Assembly (NCBI RefSeq): GCF_900187025.1 | Contig: NZ_LT906478.1 | Span: 1,224,001-1,288,000 of the forward strand | Reading direction: 5' to 3' | Origin: Listeria ivanovii subsp. ivanovii | GTDB taxonomy: Bacteria > Bacillota > Bacilli > Lactobacillales > Listeriaceae | Length of the DNA stretch: 64,000 bases | Part shown: one piece after another, positions 25,350 through 33,022 of the stretch | Layout: each line of letters begins with the position of its first letter | Numbering within the stretch: position 1 is the stretch's first letter | Notes under the pieces: generated by a model | Seen by the model: only the letters and a program-made list of their open reading frames with translations | Database searches by the model: none | What the model was told of the DNA's origin: nothing | Translations under genes and position numbers: made by a program

Positions 25350-25391
25350 ATAACAAATGTTGAAAAAAATGGTAATATTATTTTGTATGAT
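25350..25391 (+). promoter_or_regulatory. PrfA/Crp-like palindrome and -10 of Crp/Fnr gene
   Basis: ATAACAAATGTTGA (25350-25363) matches TTAACANNTGTTAA at all but two positions. A -10 TATGAT (25386-25391) follows at exactly 22 bp, the same geometry as the PrfA-dependent internalin promoters in this window. It may be a PrfA target or an autoregulatory site of the encoded PrfA relative. Confidence 0.6.
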
Positions 25392-25435
25392 TAATAAGTT
25401 AGTTTATTAGTACAAAGAAAAAAGGACGGTGCACA

Positions 25436-26095
25436 ATGGATTATGACATACTTGATAACTACGTAAGTTCCAATGATTTCCAAATAATCACTAGAAAAAA
25501 ACGGAAATATTTAACTTATGAAGGACTGGAAGATTCTTATGTCTATATATTAAAAAAGGGAATTATTAAAACAAGTATTATTTCTAGAGATGGCCGAGAA
25601 TTTAATCTAGGCTATATCAATAAAATGGATATTGTGTCTCTTTTAAAAGATGAGTACTCTCAGTTTGCCAATGCACCATTTAACATTCGCGTGGAATCAG
25701 ACAGTGCTGAGCTTTATCAAATTGACCGAGTTCGATTTTGGAAAGACGTCAATCAGGATCAGGATTTACAATTTTATGTAAAAGATTATTATCGAACGCG
25801 ATTGCTCCAATCTATCAAAAAAATGCAACAAATGCTGATGAATGGGAAATTGGGTGCAATCTGTACGCAATTATATGAGCTTTATACTTTATTCGGAGTG
25901 GAAATAGAAGACAACCAATATTTAATCGACTTTTTAGTGAGTAATGAAGAAATTGGTCATTTTTGTGGGATAAATTCTGCGAGTAGCGTCAATCGTATTT
26001 TTCAACAATTAAAAACAGAAGGGGTAATTACGATGCGTAATCGCTATATCATTATAAAAAAATTAGATGTTATCCAAGAAAACGTTATTTTTTAA
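25436..26095 (+). CDS. Crp/Fnr-family regulator (PrfA relative)
   Basis: A 219-residue protein with an N-terminal cyclic-nucleotide-binding-like beta roll (about 15-110, including YVYILKKGIIKTSIISRDGREFNLGYI), a long C-helix (about 115-145) and a C-terminal winged HTH (about 165-210; EEIGHFCGINSASSVNRIFQQLKTEGVI). Listeria has many such Crp/Fnr paralogs of PrfA. No cysteine cluster for an Fe-S centre is present, and the cAMP-contact residues are not conserved. It is divergent from the MFS gene, so control of that pump is plausible. RBS AAGGACGG. Confidence 0.85.
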   Translation: MDYDILDNYVSSNDFQIITRKKRKYLTYEGLEDSYVYILKKGIIKTSIISRDGREFNLGYINKMDIVSLLKDEYSQFANAPFNIRVESDSAELYQIDRVRFWKDVNQDQDLQFYVKDYYRTRLLQSIKKMQQMLMNGKLGAICTQLYELYTLFGVEIEDNQYLIDFLVSNEEIGHFCGINSASSVNRIFQQLKTEGVITMRNRYIIIKKLDVIQENVIF

Positions 26096-26107
26096 TAGAA
26101 TCCATTA

Positions 26108-26141
26108 GAAAAGCACTGCAAAAGTTGACTGCAGTGCTTTT
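26108..26141. terminator. Bidirectional terminator
   Basis: AAAAGCACTGCA/TGCAGTGCTTTT perfect hairpin between convergent genes. Confidence 0.9.
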
Positions 26142-26336
26142 CTATCCTCTTTTTTTAAACGAATAGCGGATTCTAAGTGTAATTGTCCCAATAATGATTA
26201 ACAATAAGCCAACCATCAAGTTTTCTAAATCACTAAAATCCCAGAAAATCGAAATCCCAATGTTAGATAGTCCTAAAAAAACAAAAACCAAGCCGACAAC
26301 AAGCAAAACGATATATGCTGGTTTAGACATTTTCAT
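26142..26336 (-). CDS. Small membrane protein
   Basis: A 64-residue protein with two hydrophobic helices (AYIVLLVVGLVFVFLGLSNIG and LMVGLLLIIIGTITLRI) linked by an acidic loop (WDFSDLEN) and ending in basic residues. Length and layout suit a tiny inner-membrane protein; function unknown. RBS GAGG lies before ATG. It is convergent with the Crp/Fnr gene and shares its terminator. Confidence 0.7.
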   Translation of the reverse strand: MKMSKPAYIVLLVVGLVFVFLGLSNIGISIFWDFSDLENLMVGLLLIIIGTITLRIRYSFKKRG

Positions 26337-26400
26337 AAGGACGCCTCACTTACTAATAATAATTTCCCCATTATTGTAACATAAGTTATCCTTTTCGACA

Positions 26401-27246
26401 TTATTCGCTTGTTATTTGTTTTGTAAAACCTTCACCAACCACACTTTGAACATCATTAATAATAAAGAATGCTTTTTCATCATATTTATTCACAATTTTG
26501 GTAAGTGGTAGAAGCTGATCACGACTAATTACAATATAAAGAATTTTTTTATCTTGGCGCATGTAGAATCCTTGCCCGTTAAATAGCGTAATTCCGCGTT
26601 CCAAATTGGCATCAATTTCTGTAGCAATTTCCTCATAGTAGTCAGAAATAATTGTAACAGATTTTTTAGGATTATAACCTTCAAGAATGAAATCCAGTAC
26701 TTTGGTCGAAATATAAAGCGAAACGACAGTAAACAACATATTTTCGAAACCAATAACAAAAACAGATGGGATAACAACAATTAAATCAAAGAATAATAAC
26801 GCATAGCTAGTATTCCATCCAAGATATTTATTAGCAATTTTTGCTAGAATGGCACTACCAGCAGTTGTTCCGCCACCATTCATAATTAGTCCCATACCAA
26901 TTCCCATCATTAACCCGGCAAAAATCGCAGCTACAATGGTTTGGTTCGCCAAAAAAGCAAGTGGCTCAGAAAAATGTAAGAATAGGGAAGTGAAACTAAT
27001 AGCGACAATCGTCCACACAATAGTCATTCGATCTAGAAATTTATAGCCTATAATAAGTAAAATACCGTTGAAAATGAGCGTCGTAATCGCTGGAGTCCAG
27101 CCGAGTAAGTAATAAAGCATCATCGTTAACCCAGTAACGCCACCTTCACCAAGATTATTTGGGATAGCAAAAACATTGACTGCGAGTGAAAAAATCAACG
27201 CTCCTACAATAATTTTTGCAATGTTCCAACCAGTTTTCTTTTTCAT
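26401..27246 (-). CDS. YitT-family membrane protein
   Basis: A 281-residue DUF161/YitT-family protein. Six hydrophobic helices (about 10-175), including GEGGVTGLTMMLYYLLGW, NGGGTTAGSAILAKI and a C-terminal soluble DUF2179 domain (about 205-280; SDYYEEIATEIDANLERGITLFNGQG). DUF2179 is a ligand-binding module of unresolved role. The start at 27246 is favoured by AAAGGAG 11 bases upstream; an earlier in-frame ATG is too near the RBS. Expression probably passes through the structured leader and intrinsic terminator directly upstream. Confidence 0.85.
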   Translation of the reverse strand: MKKKTGWNIAKIIVGALIFSLAVNVFAIPNNLGEGGVTGLTMMLYYLLGWTPAITTLIFNGILLIIGYKFLDRMTIVWTIVAISFTSLFLHFSEPLAFLANQTIVAAIFAGLMMGIGMGLIMNGGGTTAGSAILAKIANKYLGWNTSYALLFFDLIVVIPSVFVIGFENMLFTVVSLYISTKVLDFILEGYNPKKSVTIISDYYEEIATEIDANLERGITLFNGQGFYMRQDKKILYIVISRDQLLPLTKIVNKYDEKAFFIINDVQSVVGEGFTKQITSE

Positions 27247-27266
27247 CTCCATTTCTCCTTTCCACA

Positions 27267-27307
27267 CAAAAAAAAACCCAAGAATACCACCAAAACGGCA
27301 CTCTGGA
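27267..27307 (-). terminator. Intrinsic terminator inside the yitT-type leader
   Basis: On the minus strand CCAGAGTGCC pairs with GGTATTCTTGG (one bulge, loop GTTTTGGT), followed by nine T. It ends only about 10 bases before the Shine-Dalgarno sequence of the YitT gene, so it must attenuate that gene or end a short RNA. Confidence 0.8.
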
Positions 27308-27388
27308 GTCTTTTTATAAAAAAAGCATTAACTGACATCTCTGCCATTAATTGTCTCACCATAAAAAATTGCTATTCATTTCAACACA
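27267..27388 (-). ncRNA. Structured leader or small RNA upstream of YitT gene
   Basis: The transcript should start near 27388, behind the promoter at 27395-27423. It holds a 10-bp hairpin with a GAGA loop (27327-27351), a second A/U-rich hairpin and the terminator at 27267-27307. About 120 nt before the gene would be cut off if termination occurs. I do not recognise a known riboswitch class. Confidence 0.55.
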
Positions 27389-27394
27389 ATTTAC

Positions 27395-27423
27395 AATATA
27401 CCATAAAAAATAATGACCTTCAA
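27395..27423 (-). promoter_or_regulatory. Promoter of the yitT-type leader
   Basis: Minus strand TTGAAG (27423-27418) and TATATT (27400-27395) are separated by 17 bp. Confidence 0.7.
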
Positions 27424-27442
27424 GCACTTTTAAGTAAAAAAA

Positions 27443-27550
27443 TTAACCAAAAATAGCTAAGAATGGCATTAAATTAAGTAAAAATAATCCGATAAGAACA
27501 CTGATAACAATTTTAATGACAAGTGGTTTTTCGCTTGCTGCTTTTTTCAT
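27443..27550 (-). CDS. Small membrane protein, 35 aa
   Basis: ATG at 27550 after GGGGGG with 6-base spacing. The protein MKKAASEKPLVIKIVISVLI continues with a hydrophobic helix ending LMPFLAIFG. One transmembrane helix with a positively charged N-terminus. It follows the 45-residue frame on the same strand by 24 bp and probably shares its transcript. Function unknown. Confidence 0.6.
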   Translation of the reverse strand: MKKAASEKPLVIKIVISVLIGLFLLNLMPFLAIFG

Positions 27551-27574
27551 ATTATTTCCCCCCTTAACTTACGC

Positions 27575-27712
27575 TTACTTTGCCCAGTGCACAAACTCAT
27601 TTTTAAGTGGCATATAAGTGGCAGTTTTTTTCTTATAAATTTGATAAGCAAGTAAAAATCCTAAAAATGCTGGAACTATTATTGCAATTATGGTTAAAAT
27701 AACTTTAGTCAA
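27575..27712 (-). CDS. Small membrane protein, 45 aa
   Basis: TTG start at 27712 eight bases after AGGAGG. The protein begins MTKVILTIIAIIVPAFLGF and continues with LLAYQIYKKK and a soluble tail that ends FVHWAK. One transmembrane helix. It is the first gene behind a promoter flanked by two CACGTG palindromes. Function unknown; the strong RBS argues that it is translated. Confidence 0.62.
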   Translation of the reverse strand: MTKVILTIIAIIVPAFLGFLLAYQIYKKKTATYMPLKNEFVHWAK

Positions 27713-27737
27713 AAAAATTACCTCCTCTTAAATCAAA

Positions 27738-27782
27738 CACGTGAACAATACTTTCTAATATTAGTGTAACAAATTTCACGTG
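27738..27782 (-). promoter_or_regulatory. Promoter flanked by two CACGTG palindromes
   Basis: Minus strand TTGTTA and TATTGT are separated by 16 bp. One TCACGTG site sits just upstream of the -35 (27777-27782) and another just downstream of the -10 (27738-27743), 39 bp apart. This arrangement suggests an operator pair for an unknown regulator. Confidence 0.55.
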
Positions 27783-27861
27783 ATTTTGGTAATAAAGCGG
27801 GTTAATAAATTTCGGTTACATTTAATTGCAAATATGCTACAATTACGGTGGGTGAATTAAT

Positions 27862-28575
27862 TTGAATAAAAAAAATAAATTTTTCGATATTTATTTAGAA
27901 CTAGAGCATGATATTACATCAGGCGTTTATCCGGCAGGGACATTACTTCCAAGTGAAAATGTTCTGGCTAAGCGTTTTTCAGTATCCCGTGAAACTATTA
28001 GAAAAGCACTCGTATTATTACTCGAAAATGGCTGCATTCAGAAACTTCAAGGAAAAGGATCTATTGTCATTGATCGAGAGCGATATTCATTTCCTGTTTC
28101 TGGACTTACTAGCTTTAAGGAATTGCAAGAGTCTGAGCATATGAATGCAACGACAAAAGTTATTAAAAATGAACGAACGACCTTACCAGATCGAATTGCT
28201 GACTTCGCGGGACTTCAGCGCGGGTCTTCATGTCTCGAAATTTTACGAGTACGTTATATAGAAGAAGCAACTATATTAGATTATGATTATTTACTAGATG
28301 AAACGATCGAACCAATTGAAAACAGTATCCTTGAAGATTCGCTGTATCAATATTTAGAAAATGAAAAAGGCTACGAAATAAGTTATGCACAAAAAGAAAT
28401 TACTGTGGAGCCGTTAAATGCTACTGATAAAAAATATTTAGCACTCCATGGAGATACGCATGTTGTTGTCGTAAAAAGCACAGTGTTTTTAAAAGATACT
28501 ACGCTATTTCAATATACAGAATCTCGCCATCGACTGGATAAGTTTCGTTTTATTGATTTTGCTAGAAGGCGCTAA
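27862..28575 (+). CDS. treR: GntR-family trehalose operon repressor
   Basis: A 237-residue GntR/HutC-type regulator. The N-terminal winged helix (about 5-70) contains LPSENVLAKRFSVSRETIRKAL, and the C-terminal UTRA ligand-binding domain (about 90-232) ends FQYTESRHRLDKFRFIDFARR, as in TreR of B. subtilis, which senses trehalose-6-phosphate. TTG start. It is convergent with treC and shares a terminator. A TTGTATATACAA operator lies before treP. Confidence 0.92.
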   Translation: MNKKNKFFDIYLELEHDITSGVYPAGTLLPSENVLAKRFSVSRETIRKALVLLLENGCIQKLQGKGSIVIDRERYSFPVSGLTSFKELQESEHMNATTKVIKNERTTLPDRIADFAGLQRGSSCLEILRVRYIEEATILDYDYLLDETIEPIENSILEDSLYQYLENEKGYEISYAQKEITVEPLNATDKKYLALHGDTHVVVVKSTVFLKDTTLFQYTESRHRLDKFRFIDFARRR

Positions 28576-28605
28576 AAAGCCCGAGAAAGTGTCTCGGGCT
28601 TTTTA
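28574..28605. terminator. Bidirectional terminator between treR and treC
   Basis: AAAAAGCCCGAGA/TCTCGGGCTTTTT perfect hairpin, loop AAGTG. Confidence 0.95.
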
Positions 28606-30252
28606 TTATTGAAGTAAAGTTAGTGTTTCGTAAGGAGAAAGCTCTATGGTCGAATTAAGCTCTTCCCGCTGATAGTTAGAAAGTAAGATTTTAGCATTTG
28701 AGAATTCACTTGGAAGCGTTAAAATCTGCTTTTCTAAAGCAAAGTTGTGAATCGAGAGTAGCTTAGAATCTTCAAGCGAACGTGTATAAGCGATAACAGA
28801 ATCTTCATCCGTAAGAGTAGGTGTATAATCGCCATTTTGAATGACAGGATATTCTTTCCGTAGAGCTATTAATCTTTGGTAAAAATAGAAAATACTTGTT
28901 TTCGTTTGTAAAGCTTGCTGAGCATTAATTTCACTTGCATTTTCTGCTACTTTTAGCCAAGGTTTTCCAGTTGTAAAACCTGCATTTTCAGTATTATCCC
29001 ATTGCATTGGTGTGCGGCTATTATCACGGGAGCGTTCTTTAATAATCGCCATTACTTCTGCTTCAGAAAATCCTTGTTGTTGTAAAATATCGAAATGATT
29101 TAGAGTTTCAATATCAACATAATCATTAATCGTAGGGAATTTTGGATTCATCATCCCAATTTCTTCGCCCATGTAAATAAACGGAGTACCACGCATAAAA
29201 TGAGTTGTTGCAGCAAGTAGGGTAGCGGCATGATAATTATGTGCAGGCGAATCAGAGACAAATCGCCCCAGAGCTCTTGGCTGATCGTGATTATTCCAAA
29301 ACAGCGCATCCCAACCGTTTTCCTCAGACATAGCTACTTGCCATGTATGGAAAATAGATTTTAAAGTTGCAAAATTCATTTCCCCTAAACGCCATTTTTC
29401 ACCATTTGGATAATCTACTTTCAGATGATGAAAATGAAATACCATGGATAATTCTTTTTCTTCCGGATTACTATAGCGAACACAATTAGCGATATCAGTA
29501 GACGACATCTCGCCAACAGTAATAATTGGTTTTTCACCAAAAGTGCGTTCATGTAGTTCCTTTAAATAAGTGTGAATTTTAGGACCATCCGTATAGAAAC
29601 GTCTGCCATCACCTTCAAAATCATCTTCTAAAAATTTAGGTTTCGAAATAACATTAAGGACATCTAGTCGGAAACCTTCCACACCTTTATCAATCCAAAA
29701 ATTAACTACATCATAAAGTGCATCCCGGACATTAGGATTTTCCCAGTTCAAATCAGCTTGTGTGACATCATATAAATGCAAGTAGTACTCTGCCGAATTG
29801 GGTAATTTTTCCCAAGCATTACCACCAAATTTGGATTCCCAGTTTGTTGGAGGAGTGCCGTCTCTCTTACCTTCACGGAAAAAATAGAAGTCACGGTAAA
29901 ATGGATCACCCGCCAAAGCCTTTTGAAACCAAGGATGTTCAGTAGAAGTATGATTAAGTACTAAATCAATCATAATTCCAATGTTTCTTTTTTTTCCTTC
30001 ACGAATCAGAGTAGAAACATCATGCATCGTTCCAAACAACGGATCAACAGCTGTATAGTCGGCTATGTCATAACCGTTATCATTTTGAGGGGAAGGATAA
30101 AATGGATTAATCCAAATCATTTCAACCCCTAATTTTTGTAGATAATCAAGTTTAGCAGTGATTCCAGGAATATCGCCAATCCCGTCACCATCTGTATCAA
30201 AAAAAGATTTTGGATAAACTTGATAAATTGTTTTTTGAGCAAAAGTTGTCAT
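28606..30252 (-). CDS. treC: Trehalose-6-phosphate hydrolase
   Basis: A GH13 phospho-alpha-1,1-glucosidase of 548 residues that splits trehalose-6-phosphate into glucose and glucose-6-phosphate. The TIM-barrel motifs are visible: DLVLNHTS, the nucleophile in GFRLDVLNV, acid/base Glu in TVGEMSS and NNHDQPR. The start at 30252 (MTTFAQKTIYQ) follows GTGAGG; five further upstream codons have no RBS. It lies 18 bp behind treP in the same operon. Confidence 0.95.
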   Translation of the reverse strand: MTTFAQKTIYQVYPKSFFDTDGDGIGDIPGITAKLDYLQKLGVEMIWINPFYPSPQNDNGYDIADYTAVDPLFGTMHDVSTLIREGKKRNIGIMIDLVLNHTSTEHPWFQKALAGDPFYRDFYFFREGKRDGTPPTNWESKFGGNAWEKLPNSAEYYLHLYDVTQADLNWENPNVRDALYDVVNFWIDKGVEGFRLDVLNVISKPKFLEDDFEGDGRRFYTDGPKIHTYLKELHERTFGEKPIITVGEMSSTDIANCVRYSNPEEKELSMVFHFHHLKVDYPNGEKWRLGEMNFATLKSIFHTWQVAMSEENGWDALFWNNHDQPRALGRFVSDSPAHNYHAATLLAATTHFMRGTPFIYMGEEIGMMNPKFPTINDYVDIETLNHFDILQQQGFSEAEVMAIIKERSRDNSRTPMQWDNTENAGFTTGKPWLKVAENASEINAQQALQTKTSIFYFYQRLIALRKEYPVIQNGDYTPTLTDEDSVIAYTRSLEDSKLLSIHNFALEKQILTLPSEFSNAKILLSNYQREELNSTIELSPYETLTLLQ

Positions 30253-30270
30253 ATAGAAAAGCCTCACTTT

Positions 30271-31755
30271 TTAGTTGGTTGTTTTAACAGATTCACGATA
30301 CTCTTTTTTTCCAAAAGTACGAATTGGTGCAGTGTCTACTTTATTTAAAATATTATATTTGCGGAATAGAACAGTAAGAATGAATGGAACAACAATGGTA
30401 ATCAGCATACATAACGCGAATATAGCATAATATTTTGGATTAATGGAAAGGATTCCTGGTAAGCCACCAACACCAATAGAATTTGCCATTACTCCGCTTG
30501 AAACAGAGACGACTGCGGCGAGAGCTGAACCAATCATTGCAGCAACAAATGGGTATAAGTATTTTAAATTAATACCGAACATCGCTGGCTCAGTCACTCC
30601 AAGATAACAAGAAATAGTTGCCGGGATCGACACTTGCTCTTCTTTTTCATTTCCACGATGTAAGAAAATTATTGCTAGAACAGCTGAACCTTGCGCGATA
30701 TTTGAAAGTGCAATCATCGGCCATAGATTGGTACCACCGAATTGACTCATCAATTGTAAATCAATTGCATTCGTCATATGATGGAGTCCAGTTACAACGA
30801 GTGGAGCATACAAGAAGCCAAATAGGGCAGCGAATAACCAGCTAAGTCCACCTGTTAACCCAGCATAAACCACGTTCGAAATTGCATCGCCAATTTTCCA
30901 TCCAATTGGTCCAAGAATGACATGGGCCGCAAGAACTGTTGGTACAAGGGCAAAAAATGGAACAAAAATCATTGAAATCGCATTCGGAATAAATTTACGC
31001 AACCAAATTTCTAAATAAGCGAGTAAAAAACCAGCCATAATTGCTGGAATAACTTGTGCTTGGTACCCAATCATTTGCACTTGAGCAAAGCCGAAGTCCC
31101 AAACTGGAATATCACCAGCTTTTGTTTCCACCACACTATAAGCATTTAATAGTTGAGGTGAAACGAGTGTCAAACCAAGGACAATCCCAAGAATTTGAGT
31201 TGTACCCATTTTTTTCGCAATCGACCAAGTAATTCCAACTGGTAAGAAGTGGAAGACCGCTTCTCCGATTAACCATAAGAAACTATAAACGCCTGCCCAA
31301 AATGGATAGACATCAACAATCGTTTTCGTACCATCATCTAAAAATTTAATATCCCCAATGACGTTACGGAAACCAAGAATAAGACCACCAACAACAATAG
31401 CGGGAATGAGTGGTGTGAATATTTCTGCCAGACCTGCAAGCATTCGTTGTAGTATACTCATATTTTTCTTCGCATCTACTTTGGCATCTTCTTTATTGAC
31501 ACCTTCAACTCCAGTAATTTTCGAAAATTCATTATAAAAAATAGCTACATCATTACCAATAATTACTTGGAATTGTCCAGCTTGTGTGAATGTACCTTTT
31601 ACCGCTGGAATTTCTTCAATTGCTTCGATGTCTGCATTATCTGGATTTTGTAAAACAAAGCGCATTCTAGTAGCACAGTGTGTGACAGAAGAAATATTTT
31701 CTTTACCACCGATTAATGTTAAGAGCTCACTTGCATCCTTTTTATAGTCAACCAT
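30271..31755 (-). CDS. treP: Trehalose PTS permease, EIIBC
   Basis: A 494-residue PTS component with EIIB at the N-terminus (about 1-80; phosphorylated Cys in SVTHCATRMRFVL, residue 27) and a multi-helix EIIC domain (about 105-480). There is no EIIA domain, so EIIA from another system (EIIA-Glc type) must supply the phosphate. It imports trehalose as trehalose-6-phosphate for TreC. RBS AAGGAGG. The promoter region carries a TreR operator and a catabolite-response element. Confidence 0.94.
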   Translation of the reverse strand: MVDYKKDASELLTLIGGKENISSVTHCATRMRFVLQNPDNADIEAIEEIPAVKGTFTQAGQFQVIIGNDVAIFYNEFSKITGVEGVNKEDAKVDAKKNMSILQRMLAGLAEIFTPLIPAIVVGGLILGFRNVIGDIKFLDDGTKTIVDVYPFWAGVYSFLWLIGEAVFHFLPVGITWSIAKKMGTTQILGIVLGLTLVSPQLLNAYSVVETKAGDIPVWDFGFAQVQMIGYQAQVIPAIMAGFLLAYLEIWLRKFIPNAISMIFVPFFALVPTVLAAHVILGPIGWKIGDAISNVVYAGLTGGLSWLFAALFGFLYAPLVVTGLHHMTNAIDLQLMSQFGGTNLWPMIALSNIAQGSAVLAIIFLHRGNEKEEQVSIPATISCYLGVTEPAMFGINLKYLYPFVAAMIGSALAAVVSVSSGVMANSIGVGGLPGILSINPKYYAIFALCMLITIVVPFILTVLFRKYNILNKVDTAPIRTFGKKEYRESVKTTN

Positions 31756-31776
31756 AAAGCTTCCTCCTTTTTAAAC

Positions 31777-31788
31777 TTGTATATACAA
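31777..31788. promoter_or_regulatory. TreR operator
   Basis: The perfect palindrome TTGTATATACAA lies between the treP promoter and start codon. It matches the operator type known for TreR in Bacillus. Confidence 0.85.
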
Positions 31789-31806
31789 ATTGTTCGCCAT
31801 TACTAT

Positions 31807-31834
31807 ACTATAAAAAAGGTGAAAGCGCAACCAA
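31807..31834 (-). promoter_or_regulatory. treP promoter overlapped by a cre site
   Basis: Minus strand TTGGTT (31834-31829) and TATAGT (31812-31807), 16-bp spacer. TGAAAGCGCAACCA (31820-31833, plus strand) resembles the CcpA cre consensus and overlaps the -35, so catabolite repression is likely. Confidence 0.75.
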
Positions 31835-31870
31835 TTTATATGATAAAATGAAAAAGAAGGAGTGATTTTA

Positions 31871-32332
31871 ATGAAACATATTAGAACGGTGGCAATTATA
31901 CAGCATAAAGACAAAATTTTACTACATTCAGCTCAAAATGAAAATTATTGGACACTTCCAGGTGGAGCGGTGGAGGAAGAATCTACAAAAGAGGGTCTAA
32001 TCCGAGAAATGATGGAAGAATTAGGTGAAGTGGTCGAGATTAAGGAGTTAAAAATCATTGCGGAAAATCAGTTTTTCTATCGGGGAAATAAAATCGATAG
32101 TGTGGAGTTTTACTATCAGGTTGAATTATTACCAAAAAGTCTTTTAATTGAAAAAGATTCATTTGTAAGAACAGAAGCATTTGGACAGTTTGGAGATCAG
32201 CCATATGCATTAACGTTTAAATGGTTTAATCTAAATCAGTTGGATCATCTAGTACTATTACCAGCGTTCCTTGCTACTGAATTACAACAAATGGAACCAA
32301 ATCAGGTGAAACATATTGAACAGCTTACATAA
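31871..32332 (+). CDS. NUDIX hydrolase
   Basis: A 153-residue NUDIX protein. The box begins GGAVEEESTKEGLIREMMEE and is complete (G-x5-E-x7-RE-xx-EE-x-G), preceded by NYWTLPGG. The C-terminal half is longer than in MutT, with FKWFNLNQLDHL. The substrate is unknown. ATG at 31871 sits eight bases after GGAG; the in-frame GTG at 31862 overlaps that RBS. Convergent with the next gene over a shared terminator. Confidence 0.84.
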   Translation: MKHIRTVAIIQHKDKILLHSAQNENYWTLPGGAVEEESTKEGLIREMMEELGEVVEIKELKIIAENQFFYRGNKIDSVEFYYQVELLPKSLLIEKDSFVRTEAFGQFGDQPYALTFKWFNLNQLDHLVLLPAFLATELQQMEPNQVKHIEQLT

Positions 32333-32333
32333 A

Positions 32334-32364
32334 AAAACCACGAAATTTGATTTTCATGGTTTTT
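32334..32364. terminator. Bidirectional terminator
   Basis: AAAACCACGAAA/TTTTCATGGTTTT hairpin between convergent genes. Confidence 0.8.
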
Positions 32365-32369
32365 ATCGT

Positions 32370-32834
32370 TTAATTTGTTAAAGAAACTAGCGCAATTTCT
32401 TTCTTACTAATATCTAAAAACGGTACTTTAACTCTTGTATCTAGGCAGTAAGCATTATAAAGTAATGGTTTTAAGGTGGTAGTAGAATTTTCTACTTGTC
32501 TAACAAAGTTACCAATTTCTTGATATAAAATTTCAATATTTTTTAAACTACCAATTTTAGAGTCAATCCGGTTTTCGCTAACATTAACATTAGAATTGGT
32601 TACTTTTTCGTTAAATTCATCGTTGATAGCATCTTTGGTACGTTCAATACGAGTGAATCTGGTATCTTCCCAATCAATTTCAATAATGTGGCAGTCATCA
32701 AGCTGTAAGAAATCACCAGTCCAAAGCTTTCCATCAATTTCTACGATCATCCTAGTCTCAGGAAAAACCTCTTTGTTACGATACTTTTTTAGTAAATAAT
32801 CATACATTTGTAATTGCGCTAAACAGTTATCCAT
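32370..32834 (-). CDS. Hypothetical cytoplasmic protein
   Basis: A 154-residue protein that I do not recognise. It is acidic, without signal peptide or membrane segments. The N-terminal part looks helical (NCLAQLQMYDYLLKKYR), followed by beta-like strands (MIVEIDGKLWTGDFLQL, CHIIEIDW), a polar linker and a C-terminal helix-strand part. ATG at 32834 follows AAGGAG; the longer frame lacks an RBS. Confidence 0.65.
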   Translation of the reverse strand: MDNCLAQLQMYDYLLKKYRNKEVFPETRMIVEIDGKLWTGDFLQLDDCHIIEIDWEDTRFTRIERTKDAINDEFNEKVTNSNVNVSENRIDSKIGSLKNIEILYQEIGNFVRQVENSTTTLKPLLYNAYCLDTRVKVPFLDISKKEIALVSLTN

Positions 32835-33022
32835 GTGTGTCAACTCCTTATAAAAATAGTATAGCATATTGTGATTATATGAACAAACTTTTGCAGATAA
32901 ATGAATAGTTGGAACTGTAACTTTTTAACTAGTTATACAAAAGTCCTAATAAGAATGCTGTAAATAGTGAAAATAAAGCTTAGATGGTATACTAAATATA
33001 AGATGAATCGGGAGGGAGACAC

